In this document: positions 1 to 8,164 of the stretch, in pieces
Numbering within the stretch: the first letter of the stretch is position 1
Layout: each line of letters begins with the position of its first letter
Assembly (NCBI GenBank): GCA_938024995.1
Contig: CALJDU010000038.1
Location: 1 to 64,000, forward strand
Source: an uncultured bacterium
Lineage (GTDB): Bacteria > Myxococcota_A > Polyangia > Polyangiales > Houyiibacteriaceae
Direction of reading: 5' to 3'
Length of the DNA stretch: 64,000 nucleotides
Position numbers and translations under genes: made by a program
The notes under the pieces: generated by a model
Seen by the model: the letters and a program-made list of their open reading frames with translations, nothing else
What the model was told of the DNA's origin: nothing
Databases searched by the model: none

Positions 1-640
1 CAACCTTCGTGACGAGTGCGAAGAGCGCGTCCACTCTCACACTCTCGTCTGCGCCGTCTTCACCAGCAGGCGCGAGCACGCGGAGTCGGTCGGATGTGGT
101 TCCGCTCTGCGCTCATCAGATCGAAGATCGCGTCCGCGGAGGTGTCCATCTTGAGGACGCACACTCCGATCGTCGACGTTGGTCAGGGTCGTGTTCCGAA
201 TCACGTGCACCTGCTTGATAGTGAAGGGACGCGCATACCCGAGAGCGCGCGCACCAGGAGGTCCTGCGCTTCTTTACTTTGGTCGCGGAATCCCGACGCG
301 AGCACGAGGGGAGAGCAGCGTGAGGTGCATGATGAGAGTGTGCCGAACGAAGCACAAGCAACAAGCGCATGGCGAGAGTGTGCCTATCAGCATCACAAAG
401 CACACTCACAACCACGCTGGCGACCTGCCGCGCGATCAGCTCCCAGAACGACTCCTCGTCAAGAACTCGCATGTCGTCTTCAACCGCTAAGGCGTGTGCG
501 CGAATCAAGGGTCCATCTCGACCGTGTCCCCGAGTACGGAATTGTGTGCACGTTCTCGACGGTGAACGGACGAGTAATACGCGGACAACTCACAATCCCA
601 ACCTCACGCGAGTTCGGCCCGTGTTTACCGCGAGTCACAG
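1..640 (-). pseudogene. Decayed inverted copy of the lipoprotein gene at 742-1599
   Basis: Read on the minus strand, this stretch carries collinear fragments of the protein encoded at 742-1599, in different frames. A KHG...REV segment lies near 612-630, FTVENVH at 546-568, an ESF..ELIAR-like segment at about 421-465, and a TNVD..SVRP segment at about 151-190. The 23 bases at 546-568 are an exact inverse match to 860-882. Frames shift between fragments, the spacing is shortened compared with the intact gene, and no full reading frame survives, so it appears dead. It stands head-to-head with its parent, with the axis near 715. The copy probably continues beyond the left edge. Apparent plus-strand frames here are not convincing genes. 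Confidence 0.75.
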
Positions 641-741
641 AGAACCTGTTTATGGAACACGGACGTGTCACGCGACCGACTCCGTAGACCGAGCTCTCTT
701 TCGGGCGGGACCTTCCCGGCATCTCCCGGCACACTTCGCAC

Positions 742-1599
742 ATGCGCCTTTGGCTCGTCTCGCTCGTCCTCGTCGTCGGCTGCTCGAGCTGCTTTCGCAA
801 ACATGGCCAAGAAGCGCGCGAGGTCGTGATTCGCGAGCTGTCGGCGCGGTACTCGCGTTCGTTCACCGTCGAGAACGTGCACGCGATCATGTACTCGGAC
901 GCGATCGAGATGGACGTGCTCGCGCGGTTGAACGCGGATGGTTCGGGCCCGATGGTTCGCTCGCACGCGTGGACGACGCTCGAAAACGATGTGCGGGTGC
1001 TCGGCGGCGAATCGTTTGGCGCGGAGTTGATCGCGCGCGAGCTGGCCGTGGAGGTCGCGAGCGCGCTACGTGACGCGCGACCAAGTGACGCGCGACCAAG
1101 CGATGCGCCCGCGCTCAGCGTCTGTGTCTTTGGGCTGCTGGGCAACGAGACCTCGCTCGAGCGTCTCCGCGCGGAGCTCGGGACGGACGCGAACCGGGTG
1201 CGACTTCGCGTTTTGCAACCCGCGCTGAGCACGTCCGACAACGACGAGGCAGACGCACAGACGGAGGCACAGACGGAGACGGATCCGGCGCGCGGCATCG
1301 ATGTCGAAGCTGAGGTCGACGCGGTCTTCCAGACCATCACCAACGTGGACGAAAGCGTGCGGCCGCGTAGCGTGGAGTGGTACTTCCTCTCAGGTCCGAT
1401 CCCCGAAGCGCTGAAAGACACCATCTGCACCGACACGCTCGAGGTGAGCTCTCCGCTCTGGAACCTCATTCGGCCTGCGCCGCATGTTCGCTTCTCGATG
1501 CTTCCGCGAAACTTCGCGCGCTACCGCGAATCCAAGGAGGTGTTCTTAGAGCGCGCGCGCGTCATCCCCCGTCTTCGACCGCGCTCGAAGGTCGAGTGA
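742..1599 (+). CDS. Putative lipoprotein of unknown family (intact copy)
   Basis: The 285-residue product starts with a short hydrophobic signal ending in VVGC, a plausible lipobox, so it is predicted to be an envelope lipoprotein. The body is charged, with no domain I recognise. A 15-base tandem duplication near 1070-1100 gives a repeated ARPSD motif, and an acidic Glu/Thr/Gln stretch follows at about residues 170-185. The C-terminal part has a VEWYFLSGPIP segment and a basic tail. A degenerate inverted copy lies immediately upstream, suggesting the gene belongs to a locally duplicating family. The ATG is chosen because it gives a complete signal peptide. Function unknown. Confidence 0.75.
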   Translation: MRLWLVSLVLVVGCSSCFRKHGQEAREVVIRELSARYSRSFTVENVHAIMYSDAIEMDVLARLNADGSGPMVRSHAWTTLENDVRVLGGESFGAELIARELAVEVASALRDARPSDARPSDAPALSVCVFGLLGNETSLERLRAELGTDANRVRLRVLQPALSTSDNDEADAQTEAQTETDPARGIDVEAEVDAVFQTITNVDESVRPRSVEWYFLSGPIPEALKDTICTDTLEVSSPLWNLIRPAPHVRFSMLPRNFARYRESKEVFLERARVIPRLRPRSKVE

Positions 1600-1858
1600 G
1601 CCGCTCGGGGCACCACCCGAGGCGCGCTCGCGAACCGCGCTTAAACGGTGGTCACAACCAGCGCCGCGCCGCCCGGCGTAAAGCCGAGCAGCTCGCGCTT
1701 GAGCCAACCATCACAGGCTTGAGCCGACCATCACAGCAAGCGCACGCCTCAGCGTTCACAGGGACCCACCACGCCGCGAGCGCGACGAAAACACCACAAG
1801 CCTCATCAGTGTCCGCTCCACAACTGCTGGAACGTCCCCGTCCGTCACATGTATTCCT
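1600..1858. other. Intergenic region with a two-unit tandem repeat
   Basis: This lies between two convergently arranged genes. I see no credible reading frame. It contains two copies of a 19-base unit, CTTGAGCC(A/G)ACCATCACAG, at 1698-1716 and 1718-1736, one mismatch apart. No clear terminator hairpin with a T-run was found. Confidence 0.5.
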
Positions 1859-2551
1859 CTACGCCGCGTCGGGCATCGGGAGCTCTTGGCCGAACGCCTT
1901 GTAGAGCCACTTCGCGAAACGGGAGGGCTTGCTCTTCTTGATCTCCGCGCGGCGCACGTCGGTGATGCCCAGCCGCGCGCGGACTTCGGAGAGCGGGACA
2001 TCGAGCCAGTCCTCCAGCTTCTCGCCGATGACCAGTGAGGCCTCGCGACCCATCTCTAGACCCACGCGGAAGTTGTGGCGGATCTCGGTGCCGTGACCGA
2101 TCAACAGAACCGAGTACAACGGCATCAAGCGCCGGAACACACGCTCGGACACGATCCCGACGCCCTGGCCCGCGCTGAAGGCCGCCACGCCGAGCTCGCC
2201 CGCGATGCCAGTATCAAAGCCCGTGATCACGTGGTGGAGATCGTGCGTCAGCGTGTAGCGAATCGCGTAGGGGTTGTCCTTGAAGCGCTCTTTCACGTCA
2301 TCGCTCACGGCGAGATGCTCGAGCTTGTTGCGCTTGAGGAACTCACCGTACTCCCGACCCAGCGTGCCAGGAGACATCGCGAGCAAGGCGTCGGTGCGGA
2401 GCGGAGGCGCGTAGCCGGCGAGCGCTTCCATCTGCTCGCGTACGTGCTCAGGGGTGTCGCCGAACGCAGCGAACTTCATCGTCGCCACATCGCCCAGCGG
2501 GGCACCGTCACGAAACTTCTTCATCATCTCGAAGTAGAGGGACCACTGCAT
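1859..2551 (-). CDS. COQ4-like protein
   Basis: The 230-residue product contains HDLHH at residues 103-107 followed by Glu119, which matches the HDxxH-x11-E signature of the COQ4 family; in ubiquinone biosynthesis this is a metal/lipid-binding protein associated with the Coq complex. The N-terminal half is helical, and a PGTLGREYGEFL segment precedes the motif, as in COQ4. No other ubiquinone gene is adjacent, so the substrate in this organism is uncertain. No signal peptide is visible. It is divergent from the cytochrome-like gene at 2637, and 85 bases separate the two, so a shared promoter region is likely. Confidence 0.75.
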   Translation of the reverse strand: MQWSLYFEMMKKFRDGAPLGDVATMKFAAFGDTPEHVREQMEALAGYAPPLRTDALLAMSPGTLGREYGEFLKRNKLEHLAVSDDVKERFKDNPYAIRYTLTHDLHHVITGFDTGIAGELGVAAFSAGQGVGIVSERVFRRLMPLYSVLLIGHGTEIRHNFRVGLEMGREASLVIGEKLEDWLDVPLSEVRARLGITDVRRAEIKKSKPSRFAKWLYKAFGQELPMPDAA

Positions 2552-2636
2552 GACGTAAGTCTACGAACGAAAGAGGAGCGGCGAAAGGCGACGCAGAACT
2601 CGGCGACTGTCACAGCCATCGCGTACGCTCTTCCTC

Positions 2637-3119
2637 ATGCTGCACCGGCTTTTCGCTCTCATGCTCTTCATGGTCGTCGCGTCGTGTGGCGGCAGCGCGC
2701 CAAACGTCGATCACGCCGAAGAAGAGCTCAGCGGGCCTCCTCAGCCCTGGGCCGAGATGGACCAGGCCGCGCGCACCGTCTACATGGCGCAGCGGGTCGT
2801 CCCGACGATGAAGCCGCTCTTCCAGGCCTATGACGCCGAGCGCTTCGCCGACTTTTCCTGCGCGACCTGCCACGGGGCGAACGCAGGGGGCACCTTCGCG
2901 ATGCCAAACCCGGACATCCTGGCGCTCTCCCCGACCGGTTCGCCCGAACAGCATCAGATGGTCCGCGACTATCCCGAGGGGGTCCGGTTCATGTTCAACC
3001 AGGTGCTGCCCACGATGAAGACGCTTCTGGGCGCCCAAGAGTACGACGCGGAGGCCCAAACGGGATTCAGTTGCTACGCCTGCCACACCTCTGCGGAGGC
3101 CACCCGGAGCGCGCCCTGA
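2637..3119 (+). CDS. Diheme c-type cytochrome-like lipoprotein
   Basis: The 160-residue product has a signal peptide with lipobox VASC (Cys17), so it should be lipid-anchored. Two heme c attachment motifs are visible: CATCH at residues 75-79 and CYACH at 146-150. Each is preceded by a similar segment (PTMK-L then a Tyr-Asp-Ala-Glu stretch), so the protein looks like two copies of one domain of about 70 residues. A role in electron transfer at the cell envelope is inferred. It is too short for a multi-domain oxidase subunit. No neighbouring oxidase gene identifies the partner. Confidence 0.75.
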   Translation: MLHRLFALMLFMVVASCGGSAPNVDHAEEELSGPPQPWAEMDQAARTVYMAQRVVPTMKPLFQAYDAERFADFSCATCHGANAGGTFAMPNPDILALSPTGSPEQHQMVRDYPEGVRFMFNQVLPTMKTLLGAQEYDAEAQTGFSCYACHTSAEATRSAP

Positions 3120-3138
3120 CCCAGGCCCACGCAAGCAT

Positions 3139-3167
3139 TTGACAGCGCTCAGAACGCCCATTACAAC
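3139..3167 (+). promoter_or_regulatory. Sigma-70-type promoter upstream of tRNA-Ser
   Basis: A consensus -35 TTGACA at 3139-3144 is followed after 16-17 bases by TTACAA/TACAAC at 3161-3167. It is a strong match for this GC-rich genome and would drive the tRNA-Ser gene with a leader of roughly 90 bases. Confidence 0.55.
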
Positions 3168-3173
3168 CGGCGC

Positions 3174-3191
3174 CTCGTAGGAAACTACGAG
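3174..3191 (+). other. GNRA-loop hairpin in the tRNA-Ser leader
   Basis: CTCGTAG and CTACGAG form a perfect 7-bp stem closed by a GAAA tetraloop. It lies just downstream of the predicted -10, near the expected transcription start, and also 55 bases past the cytochrome gene stop. It could be a weak terminator for that gene or a structured tRNA leader. Confidence 0.4.
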
Positions 3192-3263
3192 CTTGATTTC
3201 GCTTGAAAATAGAATGTGTGAGCAAGCTCTGGCGCGCCCTCGCGGTGTCGTCGAGCGAGCTTA

Positions 3264-3356
3264 GGAGAGGTGGCCGAGTGGTCGAAGGCACCCGCTTGCT
3301 AAGCGGGCGTACGGTCACAAGCTGTACCGGGGGTTCGAATCCCCCCTTCTCCGCCA
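3264..3356 (+). tRNA. tRNA-Ser(GCT)
   Basis: A complete class II tRNA with a long variable arm. The acceptor GGAGAGG pairs with CTTCTCC, the anticodon stem is CCCGC/GCGGG with loop TTGCTAA, and the T arm is GGGGG-TTCGAAT-CCCCC. The discriminator is G, and CCA is genome-encoded at 3354-3356. Anticodon GCT reads AGC/AGT serine codons. Confidence 0.97.
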
Positions 3357-3390
3357 AACCGATCGAAGGGCAACAGAACGAAAGCAGCGC

Positions 3391-3418
3391 TTGACGCAAA
3401 GTCGACGCTGGCTATTCT
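3391..3418 (+). promoter_or_regulatory. Sigma-70-type promoter upstream of tRNA-Arg
   Basis: TTGACG at 3391-3396 and TATTCT at 3413-3418 are separated by 16 bases and end 14 bases before the tRNA-Arg 5' end. This indicates that the two tRNAs have separate promoters. Confidence 0.55.
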
Positions 3419-3432
3419 CGCCCGACGATCAA

Positions 3433-3508
<76 letters not shown>

Positions 3509-3509
<1 letters not shown>

Positions 3510-3545
3510 AAACCCCAGCAGCTTCAGAGCTGCTGGGGTTTTCGC
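3509..3545 (+). terminator. Rho-independent terminator after tRNA-Arg
   Basis: A perfect 15-bp stem (3509-3523 with 3528-3542), loop TCAG, beginning in an A-run and ending in TTTT. It starts at the last base of the tRNA CCA end and would close the tRNA unit. Confidence 0.9.
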
Positions 3546-3656
3546 TTTTCGAACGGTCCCGAAAACGTCGAACCGGTCCCGACTTTCGAAGCGTCCGGGT
3601 GCGCGGAGGTTTTCGGTTCCCGCTCCCCGTGCTTCCATCCCTGCAGGAGACCCCGC

Positions 3657-4280
3657 ATGTCACGAGTACTTTCCGCTCTCTTCGTCGCCACCTTGATCAC
3701 GTTCACGTTCCGTCCCGCGGTCGCCGAAGCGTGCAGCTGCATGGCCCCCGGCTCGCCCACAGAGGAGCTCGAGCGCTCGAGCGCGGTCTTTGAAGGCGTC
3801 GTCACGGGGATCTCTCAGCGAGAAGCCCAAGGCGTCGTTCTTAACGAGGTCCCGCGCATGCCCGCGGTCATCGTCTCCTTCAACGTGACGCGCGCTTGGA
3901 AAGGCGTGCAGACCGAGACCGTCGTTGTGGAGACCGCGACCAACAGCGCGGCATGTGGGTTCTCGTTCACGGTTGGAGAAACGTACGTCGTCTACGCCCG
4001 AAGCGAAGGCGGCGGGTTGATGACCGGCATCTGTTCCCGCACCAAGGCGATCGCTAACGCGGCCGAAGACCTGAGCGCGCTCGGGGGCGCCGCGACGCCG
4101 GTGACGATCGAAGACCCCGAGCCTGAGCCGGAAGAAGCACCCAGCAGCGAGACGGTCGCCGTCACCGCGCCTCCAGGCGCCGGCGGTTGTGGCTCATGCG
4201 CGGCGACCCCGCGCTCGAACGGGGAGTCGATGTGGCTCGCGGTGATGGTCGGCGCGCTCCTGATGCGGCGACGCTCCTAA
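3657..4280 (+). CDS. Secreted TIMP/NTR-like protein with MYXO-CTERM-like tail
   Basis: The 207-residue product starts at an ATG preceded by CAGGAGA at good spacing. It has a signal peptide ending about residue 23, then CSCM...., followed by a region (VFEGVV, V.RAWKG, CGF.F..GETYVVY, GICSRT) resembling the TIMP/netrin-module proteins that begin with a mature CxC. The tail after about residue 175 has GGCGSC, then a short hydrophobic helix, then MRRRS; this is the Cys-motif, membrane segment and Arg-cluster arrangement of MYXO-CTERM sorting signals. A surface or envelope location is likely. An acidic Pro/Glu linker precedes the tail. Protease inhibition is not shown. Confidence 0.8.
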   Translation: MSRVLSALFVATLITFTFRPAVAEACSCMAPGSPTEELERSSAVFEGVVTGISQREAQGVVLNEVPRMPAVIVSFNVTRAWKGVQTETVVVETATNSAACGFSFTVGETYVVYARSEGGGLMTGICSRTKAIANAAEDLSALGGAATPVTIEDPEPEPEEAPSSETVAVTAPPGAGGCGSCAATPRSNGESMWLAVMVGALLMRRRS

Positions 4281-4306
4281 CAGCCTACGGCCTGCGAGCG
4301 CTATTC

Positions 4307-4357
4307 AATCGACGCGCCTCAGTCGACGCGCCTCAATCGACGCGCCTCAGTCGACGA
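4307..4357. repeat. 14-bp tandem repeat, about 3.5 units
   Basis: Units of (A/A or A/G)TCGACGCGCCTC begin at 4307, 4321 and 4335, with a partial unit at 4349. Odd units start AATC and even ones AGTC. The array covers the intergenic space and the stop codon of the minus-strand hydrolase gene, so unit gain or loss could change that C-terminus. Confidence 0.8.
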
Positions 4358-5150
4358 CGCCGCATGAGCGCTGCAGGAAGCCGCGCTCCGTGAGGCCGCG
4401 CCAGAGATCACGCCACACGACCCACTTGTGGCCGCCTCCGCCCTGGAGGGTCTGTGATTCCGGAAGCGAGAGCGCCAAGGTCTCCGCCACCGGCGCCATG
4501 CGGTCCGCGTTGCCCCACGCGACGTGAACGGGAACGACCGAGGCGTCGCTTCGGTGACGGTGGGCGAGCCACGTCCAAATCGCACGAAACGGATCGGCGC
4601 TCTCCGGCGAGTCGTCGCTCCACTGATGTGCGCCTCCCGCGGCGCGAACGGAACGGACCAAACGCGGCGAACCCAAGTAGGGCGCGAGCAAGACGACACC
4701 ATCCACTTCGTCCGGGTGGGTCGCGGTCAGGTGCATGGTCCCCCCGCCGCCGAGCGAGATGCCCACGATCCAGACCTTCTCATAGCCGCGCTGCCGCTCG
4801 ACCCGGATGACATCCGTGAGGACGCGCTCCACCACGCTCTCCTCGCGGTAGTACCCAGAGTGCGCATCGATCGCGATGACGTCCGCGGCGACGCGTGACC
4901 GACGAAGCTGCTCAATGAAGCCGTGCTCCGCGTAGTCCTCAGGACCGTCGCCCGCGCCAGGCATCATGAGCACCATGCAGCGCGCGCGGTCTGGACCGAG
5001 CGCGTCGTGGCGAACGGTTTCGATCGGGGTGGTGGTCGGACCCGACGGAGGAAGGCACGCGAGCTGGACACACGCGAGGCTGATGGTCGCCGCGGCGAGG
5101 ACCCATGCGAGGTGTCGCGACGAAGGACGCAGCAATCGTGAACGGGTCAT
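4347..5150 (-). CDS. Alpha/beta hydrolase-fold lipoprotein
   Basis: The 267-residue product has a hydrophobic N-terminus with a QLAC lipobox near residue 32. It then has an alpha/beta hydrolase core: VLMMPGAGDGPEDY (oxyanion strand), a nucleophile elbow GISLGGGG near residue 136, an Asp-containing strand (AWGNADRM), and a late GGGGHKW that would supply the catalytic His. An esterase or lipase-like activity at the envelope is inferred and the substrate is unknown. The ATG at 5150 is preferred over an in-frame TTG 36 bases upstream because it gives a compact signal peptide. Its 3' end lies inside a 14-bp tandem repeat. Confidence 0.75.
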   Translation of the reverse strand: MTRSRLLRPSSRHLAWVLAAATISLACVQLACLPPSGPTTTPIETVRHDALGPDRARCMVLMMPGAGDGPEDYAEHGFIEQLRRSRVAADVIAIDAHSGYYREESVVERVLTDVIRVERQRGYEKVWIVGISLGGGGTMHLTATHPDEVDGVVLLAPYLGSPRLVRSVRAAGGAHQWSDDSPESADPFRAIWTWLAHRHRSDASVVPVHVAWGNADRMAPVAETLALSLPESQTLQGGGGHKWVVWRDLWRGLTERGFLQRSCGVVD

Positions 5151-5190
5151 GAGTAAGAGCAGAGGTTCGAGCCGCCCGAACTTCAAGTGC

Positions 5191-7167
5191 TCAGAGCTCG
5201 AAGAAGAAGTTCTCGTGCTCGTTTGCGCTCACGCGCACCCGACGACGATGCGACTGCCCCGTCCCGTCCACCAGCGTTAAGGTCGTCGTTCCAGCGCGAA
5301 GGGGGACCCGCGCGATGGGGGTCGTCCCGAGAAGCCGCGATCCCACGTACACCTTCGTCCACGGGCGAGTGTTGATCCCGAACGTTCCGTTCCGCACGAC
5401 GGGTCGAGGCCGCGTCTCTTCACGGGTCAGCTCACGATGAAGCGCCGCCGGCTCGTTCGCGACGACCGAGACCGTCTCCTCGGAAGCCACGTGCCCCTCG
5501 AGAACGTAGCGAACGCTATAGCTCCCGGGCTCCAGTTCGGTGAGCGTGACCGGCGTGAGCTCGTTGAGCTCCTGACCATCGACGAAGATGGTCGCCCCCG
5601 GCGGAACGGTCGTCAGCTCGATCGAGCCCTGCTCCTCCTCGAACACCATATCGGGCGTGTCCGGGGTGGGCGGCGGCGACTCGGTCGGCACAACCGGCGC
5701 GACCACCTTGGTGGGCGGCGTCGGGGTTTGCGCGACCGGCGCGGGAGGCGTGACGTTCTGTCGGCGACGTCCTACCCAGTCGCCTGCGAGCCACGCCGCG
5801 AACGCGACCAAGAGAAAACCAGAGGCCACGACGAGCGGAGCGCGCCAGCGACGCGCGGGAGTCTCGCTCGCGTAGTGATCCGCCGCTGAGTACGTGGCGG
5901 AAGAACCGCCCAACGCGAGCTCTTCATCCTCGAGCGCAGCCAAGCTCTCTTGGGAACCGCTCTCGTCCAAAACGGCGTACTGGCGCGTCTCGGGAACCGC
6001 GGTTTTGGCAAACTCGGCAGGGATCGCCGGCGCGAGAGGGACGCGCGGATAGCTGCGACCGCTCGGCACGGAGTCCGCGGCCGCGGCCCCACCAAAGACG
6101 GCTTTGATCTTCTTGCCCGAGACCGATGCACCTGATGGAGGGCGCGCGGTGTTGCTGCTGCCGCCCGTCAACGCGGTGTCGACCTCGAGCTTCGGGCCTT
6201 CGGCCATCTCTTTGGCGAACAACCACTGCACGACGGCTCCGACCCGGGAAGGACCGACCACCTCCCGCTCGTCCGCCAGGAACTGGGCGAGCGCGGACTG
6301 CAGCGAGCCCGCCGTCTCGAAACGCTCATCGCGATCTTTGGCGAGCGCCATCTGCACGATCTCGTCGAGCGCTTCCGGCAGGTCGACCTTGTGATCGCGG
6401 ATGCTGGGGACCTCGTCTTCCACGATCGACCGCATCGCTTTGAACTCGGTCGGGCGTTGGTAGAGACGCTTGCCCGTGATGATCTCGTAAAGGCAGATGC
6501 CGAGCGAGAAGATGTCCGAGCGGCCGTCGAGCGGCTCGTTCAAACACTGCTCCGGCGACATGTAGGAGAACTTGCCGCGGATGGTCCCGACCCGTGTCAT
6601 CGACTCGTGCGTCTCGGACTTGGCGACGCCAAAGTCGAGCAGCTTCACGACTCCGTCGTACGTGACCATGATGTTGTGCGGGGAGACATCGCGGTGAACG
6701 ATGTTTAGCGGGTCGCCCTCTTCGCTCTTCGCGCGGTGGACAAAGTCGAGGGCCTCCGCGATCTGCGAGATGATCTTGATCGCGACAGGATGCGCGATGC
6801 TCTCGCCGCGGATGTAGGCTCGCTTGATCAGGTCGTGGAGCGTGACGCCGTTGACGTACTCCATCGCCAAGAAGAGCTCGCCCTCGAGCTCCCCGTAGTC
6901 GTAGACATGACAGATGTTCGGATGGGAGACCCGGGTCGCGACGCGCCCCTCGTTCCAGAACATCTGGACGAACTCGGAGTCCTCCGCGATGTGGGCGCGG
7001 ACCCGCTTGATGACGAGCTTCCGGCGCGCATCGCCGACCTGCTCTCGCGCGAGATAAATCTCGGCCATCCCGCCCACGCCAATGCGTCCGAGAATCTCGT
7101 ACTTCCCAAACCACCAACCTGAGGTGGGTGAGGAGGAAGTGTCCTGTCTGGTGGGTTGTTCTCCCAC
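5191..7167 (-). CDS. Membrane-anchored Ser/Thr protein kinase with PEGA-like domain
   Basis: The 658-residue product has an N-terminal eukaryote-like kinase domain: glycine loop GRIGVGGMAEIY (about 27-38), catalytic Lys in VIKRV (54), HRDVSPHN catalytic loop, DFGVAK and SPEQ in the activation segment, so it should be active. A linker of about 170 residues follows, then a transmembrane helix (PLVVASGFLLVAFAAWLAG, about 450-470), a Pro/Thr-rich spacer and a PEGA-type beta domain (GSIELTTVPPGATIFVDGQE). A second related repeat lies at the C-terminus. The topology is cytoplasmic kinase and periplasmic sensor-like tail. It is divergent from the gene at 7217. Substrates are unknown. Confidence 0.9.
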   Translation of the reverse strand: MGEQPTRQDTSSSPTSGWWFGKYEILGRIGVGGMAEIYLAREQVGDARRKLVIKRVRAHIAEDSEFVQMFWNEGRVATRVSHPNICHVYDYGELEGELFLAMEYVNGVTLHDLIKRAYIRGESIAHPVAIKIISQIAEALDFVHRAKSEEGDPLNIVHRDVSPHNIMVTYDGVVKLLDFGVAKSETHESMTRVGTIRGKFSYMSPEQCLNEPLDGRSDIFSLGICLYEIITGKRLYQRPTEFKAMRSIVEDEVPSIRDHKVDLPEALDEIVQMALAKDRDERFETAGSLQSALAQFLADEREVVGPSRVGAVVQWLFAKEMAEGPKLEVDTALTGGSSNTARPPSGASVSGKKIKAVFGGAAAADSVPSGRSYPRVPLAPAIPAEFAKTAVPETRQYAVLDESGSQESLAALEDEELALGGSSATYSAADHYASETPARRWRAPLVVASGFLLVAFAAWLAGDWVGRRRQNVTPPAPVAQTPTPPTKVVAPVVPTESPPPTPDTPDMVFEEEQGSIELTTVPPGATIFVDGQELNELTPVTLTELEPGSYSVRYVLEGHVASEETVSVVANEPAALHRELTREETRPRPVVRNGTFGINTRPWTKVYVGSRLLGTTPIARVPLRAGTTTLTLVDGTGQSHRRRVRVSANEHENFFFEL

Positions 7168-7216
7168 GTCTCTAGATTAGCCTATTCCGCCCTATAGGTG
7201 TATTCATCTGCCCATA

Positions 7217-8164
7217 ATGCGCGTTCTTCCCTTCCTTCTCGTGGTCATTGTGTTGGGACTTCCAACGCTGGCCATCGCGCAGCCACAGGAAGCCGGCGCC
7301 CCCTCCCCCAACGAGGACACTGGCGAGCCGGCTGAAGCGACGCCGATGCAGGAGCTCGAAGCCCTTCGCGAGCTGCTCGTTCGGGCGCAATACGAGGCGC
7401 TTCGCGATCCTCTCGGGAGCCTCCTCGCGCGCGACAACCTGACCGCCGCAGAACACGTGGCCGCGCTCGAGCTGCGCGCCATGTTGGCGATCGCGGAGCG
7501 TGATGAGCGCGCCCAGGCGCGTACTCTCACGCAGCTCTTTCGACGCGATCCTGGTCATCGTTTGAGTGACCCCAACGCCAGCCCGATCGTGCGCGCCGCG
7601 TTTGACCAGGTCCGCGCGCGGCAGCTTGAGCCGACCCCGGTCGCGATCGTTCACGAACCTCCCGCCCCGCGGGACCGTTCTCCAGCGCAGATCCGCGTGG
7701 CGTTTTCCCAAGGAGGCAACGCGGTTCACGAAGTGCGCCTGTCGTACCTGCTCCCGGGTGACACCGGCTATACGCGCGTGATCATGCCGCTGGGTCCGGA
7801 TGGAGCGTCTGCACGTGTCCCGCTCTTGGCGGACCCGCAAGCGTTCACGGTCTCGTATTTCATCGAGGCCGTCTCGCCAAGCGGCAGCACCCTCGCGAGG
7901 CTCGGGACACGCGAGGAACCAAACACGTTCACCGTCCCGATCCTGATCACGACGGTCGCGCCGGATCCCTTGGTGTTGAACGAGGGAGAACCGCTCGGCA
8001 CGACACCAGAAGAGTCGCAGGAGGTGGAGTCGCCACCGAAGCGATGGTGGATCGGCGTGATCATCGCCGCGCTCGTCGTGGGCGGCGGAGCCGCGGTTGG
8101 CGTGACCCTCGCGACGCGTCCCGACGATGTGACGGGCACGCTCGGAAGCGGGACGCTCCAATGA
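7217..8164 (+). CDS. Secreted or membrane-anchored protein of unknown function
   Basis: The 315-residue product has a clear signal peptide (ending AIAQ). A helical region of about 60-130 follows (short TPR-like helices ending in a P..R..FD segment), then a beta-rich middle and a C-terminal transmembrane helix (WWIGVIIAALVVGGGAAVGVTL) before a short tail. This layout (helical repeat, beta domain, C-terminal anchor) is frequent in myxobacterial envelope proteins that sit beside PEGA kinases, which is the case here. Its stop overlaps the next start by ATGA, so the two are translationally coupled. I do not recognise a specific family. Confidence 0.75.
   Translation: MRVLPFLLVVIVLGLPTLAIAQPQEAGAPSPNEDTGEPAEATPMQELEALRELLVRAQYEALRDPLGSLLARDNLTAAEHVAALELRAMLAIAERDERAQARTLTQLFRRDPGHRLSDPNASPIVRAAFDQVRARQLEPTPVAIVHEPPAPRDRSPAQIRVAFSQGGNAVHEVRLSYLLPGDTGYTRVIMPLGPDGASARVPLLADPQAFTVSYFIEAVSPSGSTLARLGTREEPNTFTVPILITTVAPDPLVLNEGEPLGTTPEESQEVESPPKRWWIGVIIAALVVGGGAAVGVTLATRPDDVTGTLGSGTLQ

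Noticed and set aside
16..687. Plus-strand open frame over the left edge
   Set aside because: It is antisense to the pseudogene fragments and shows no start context or similarity.
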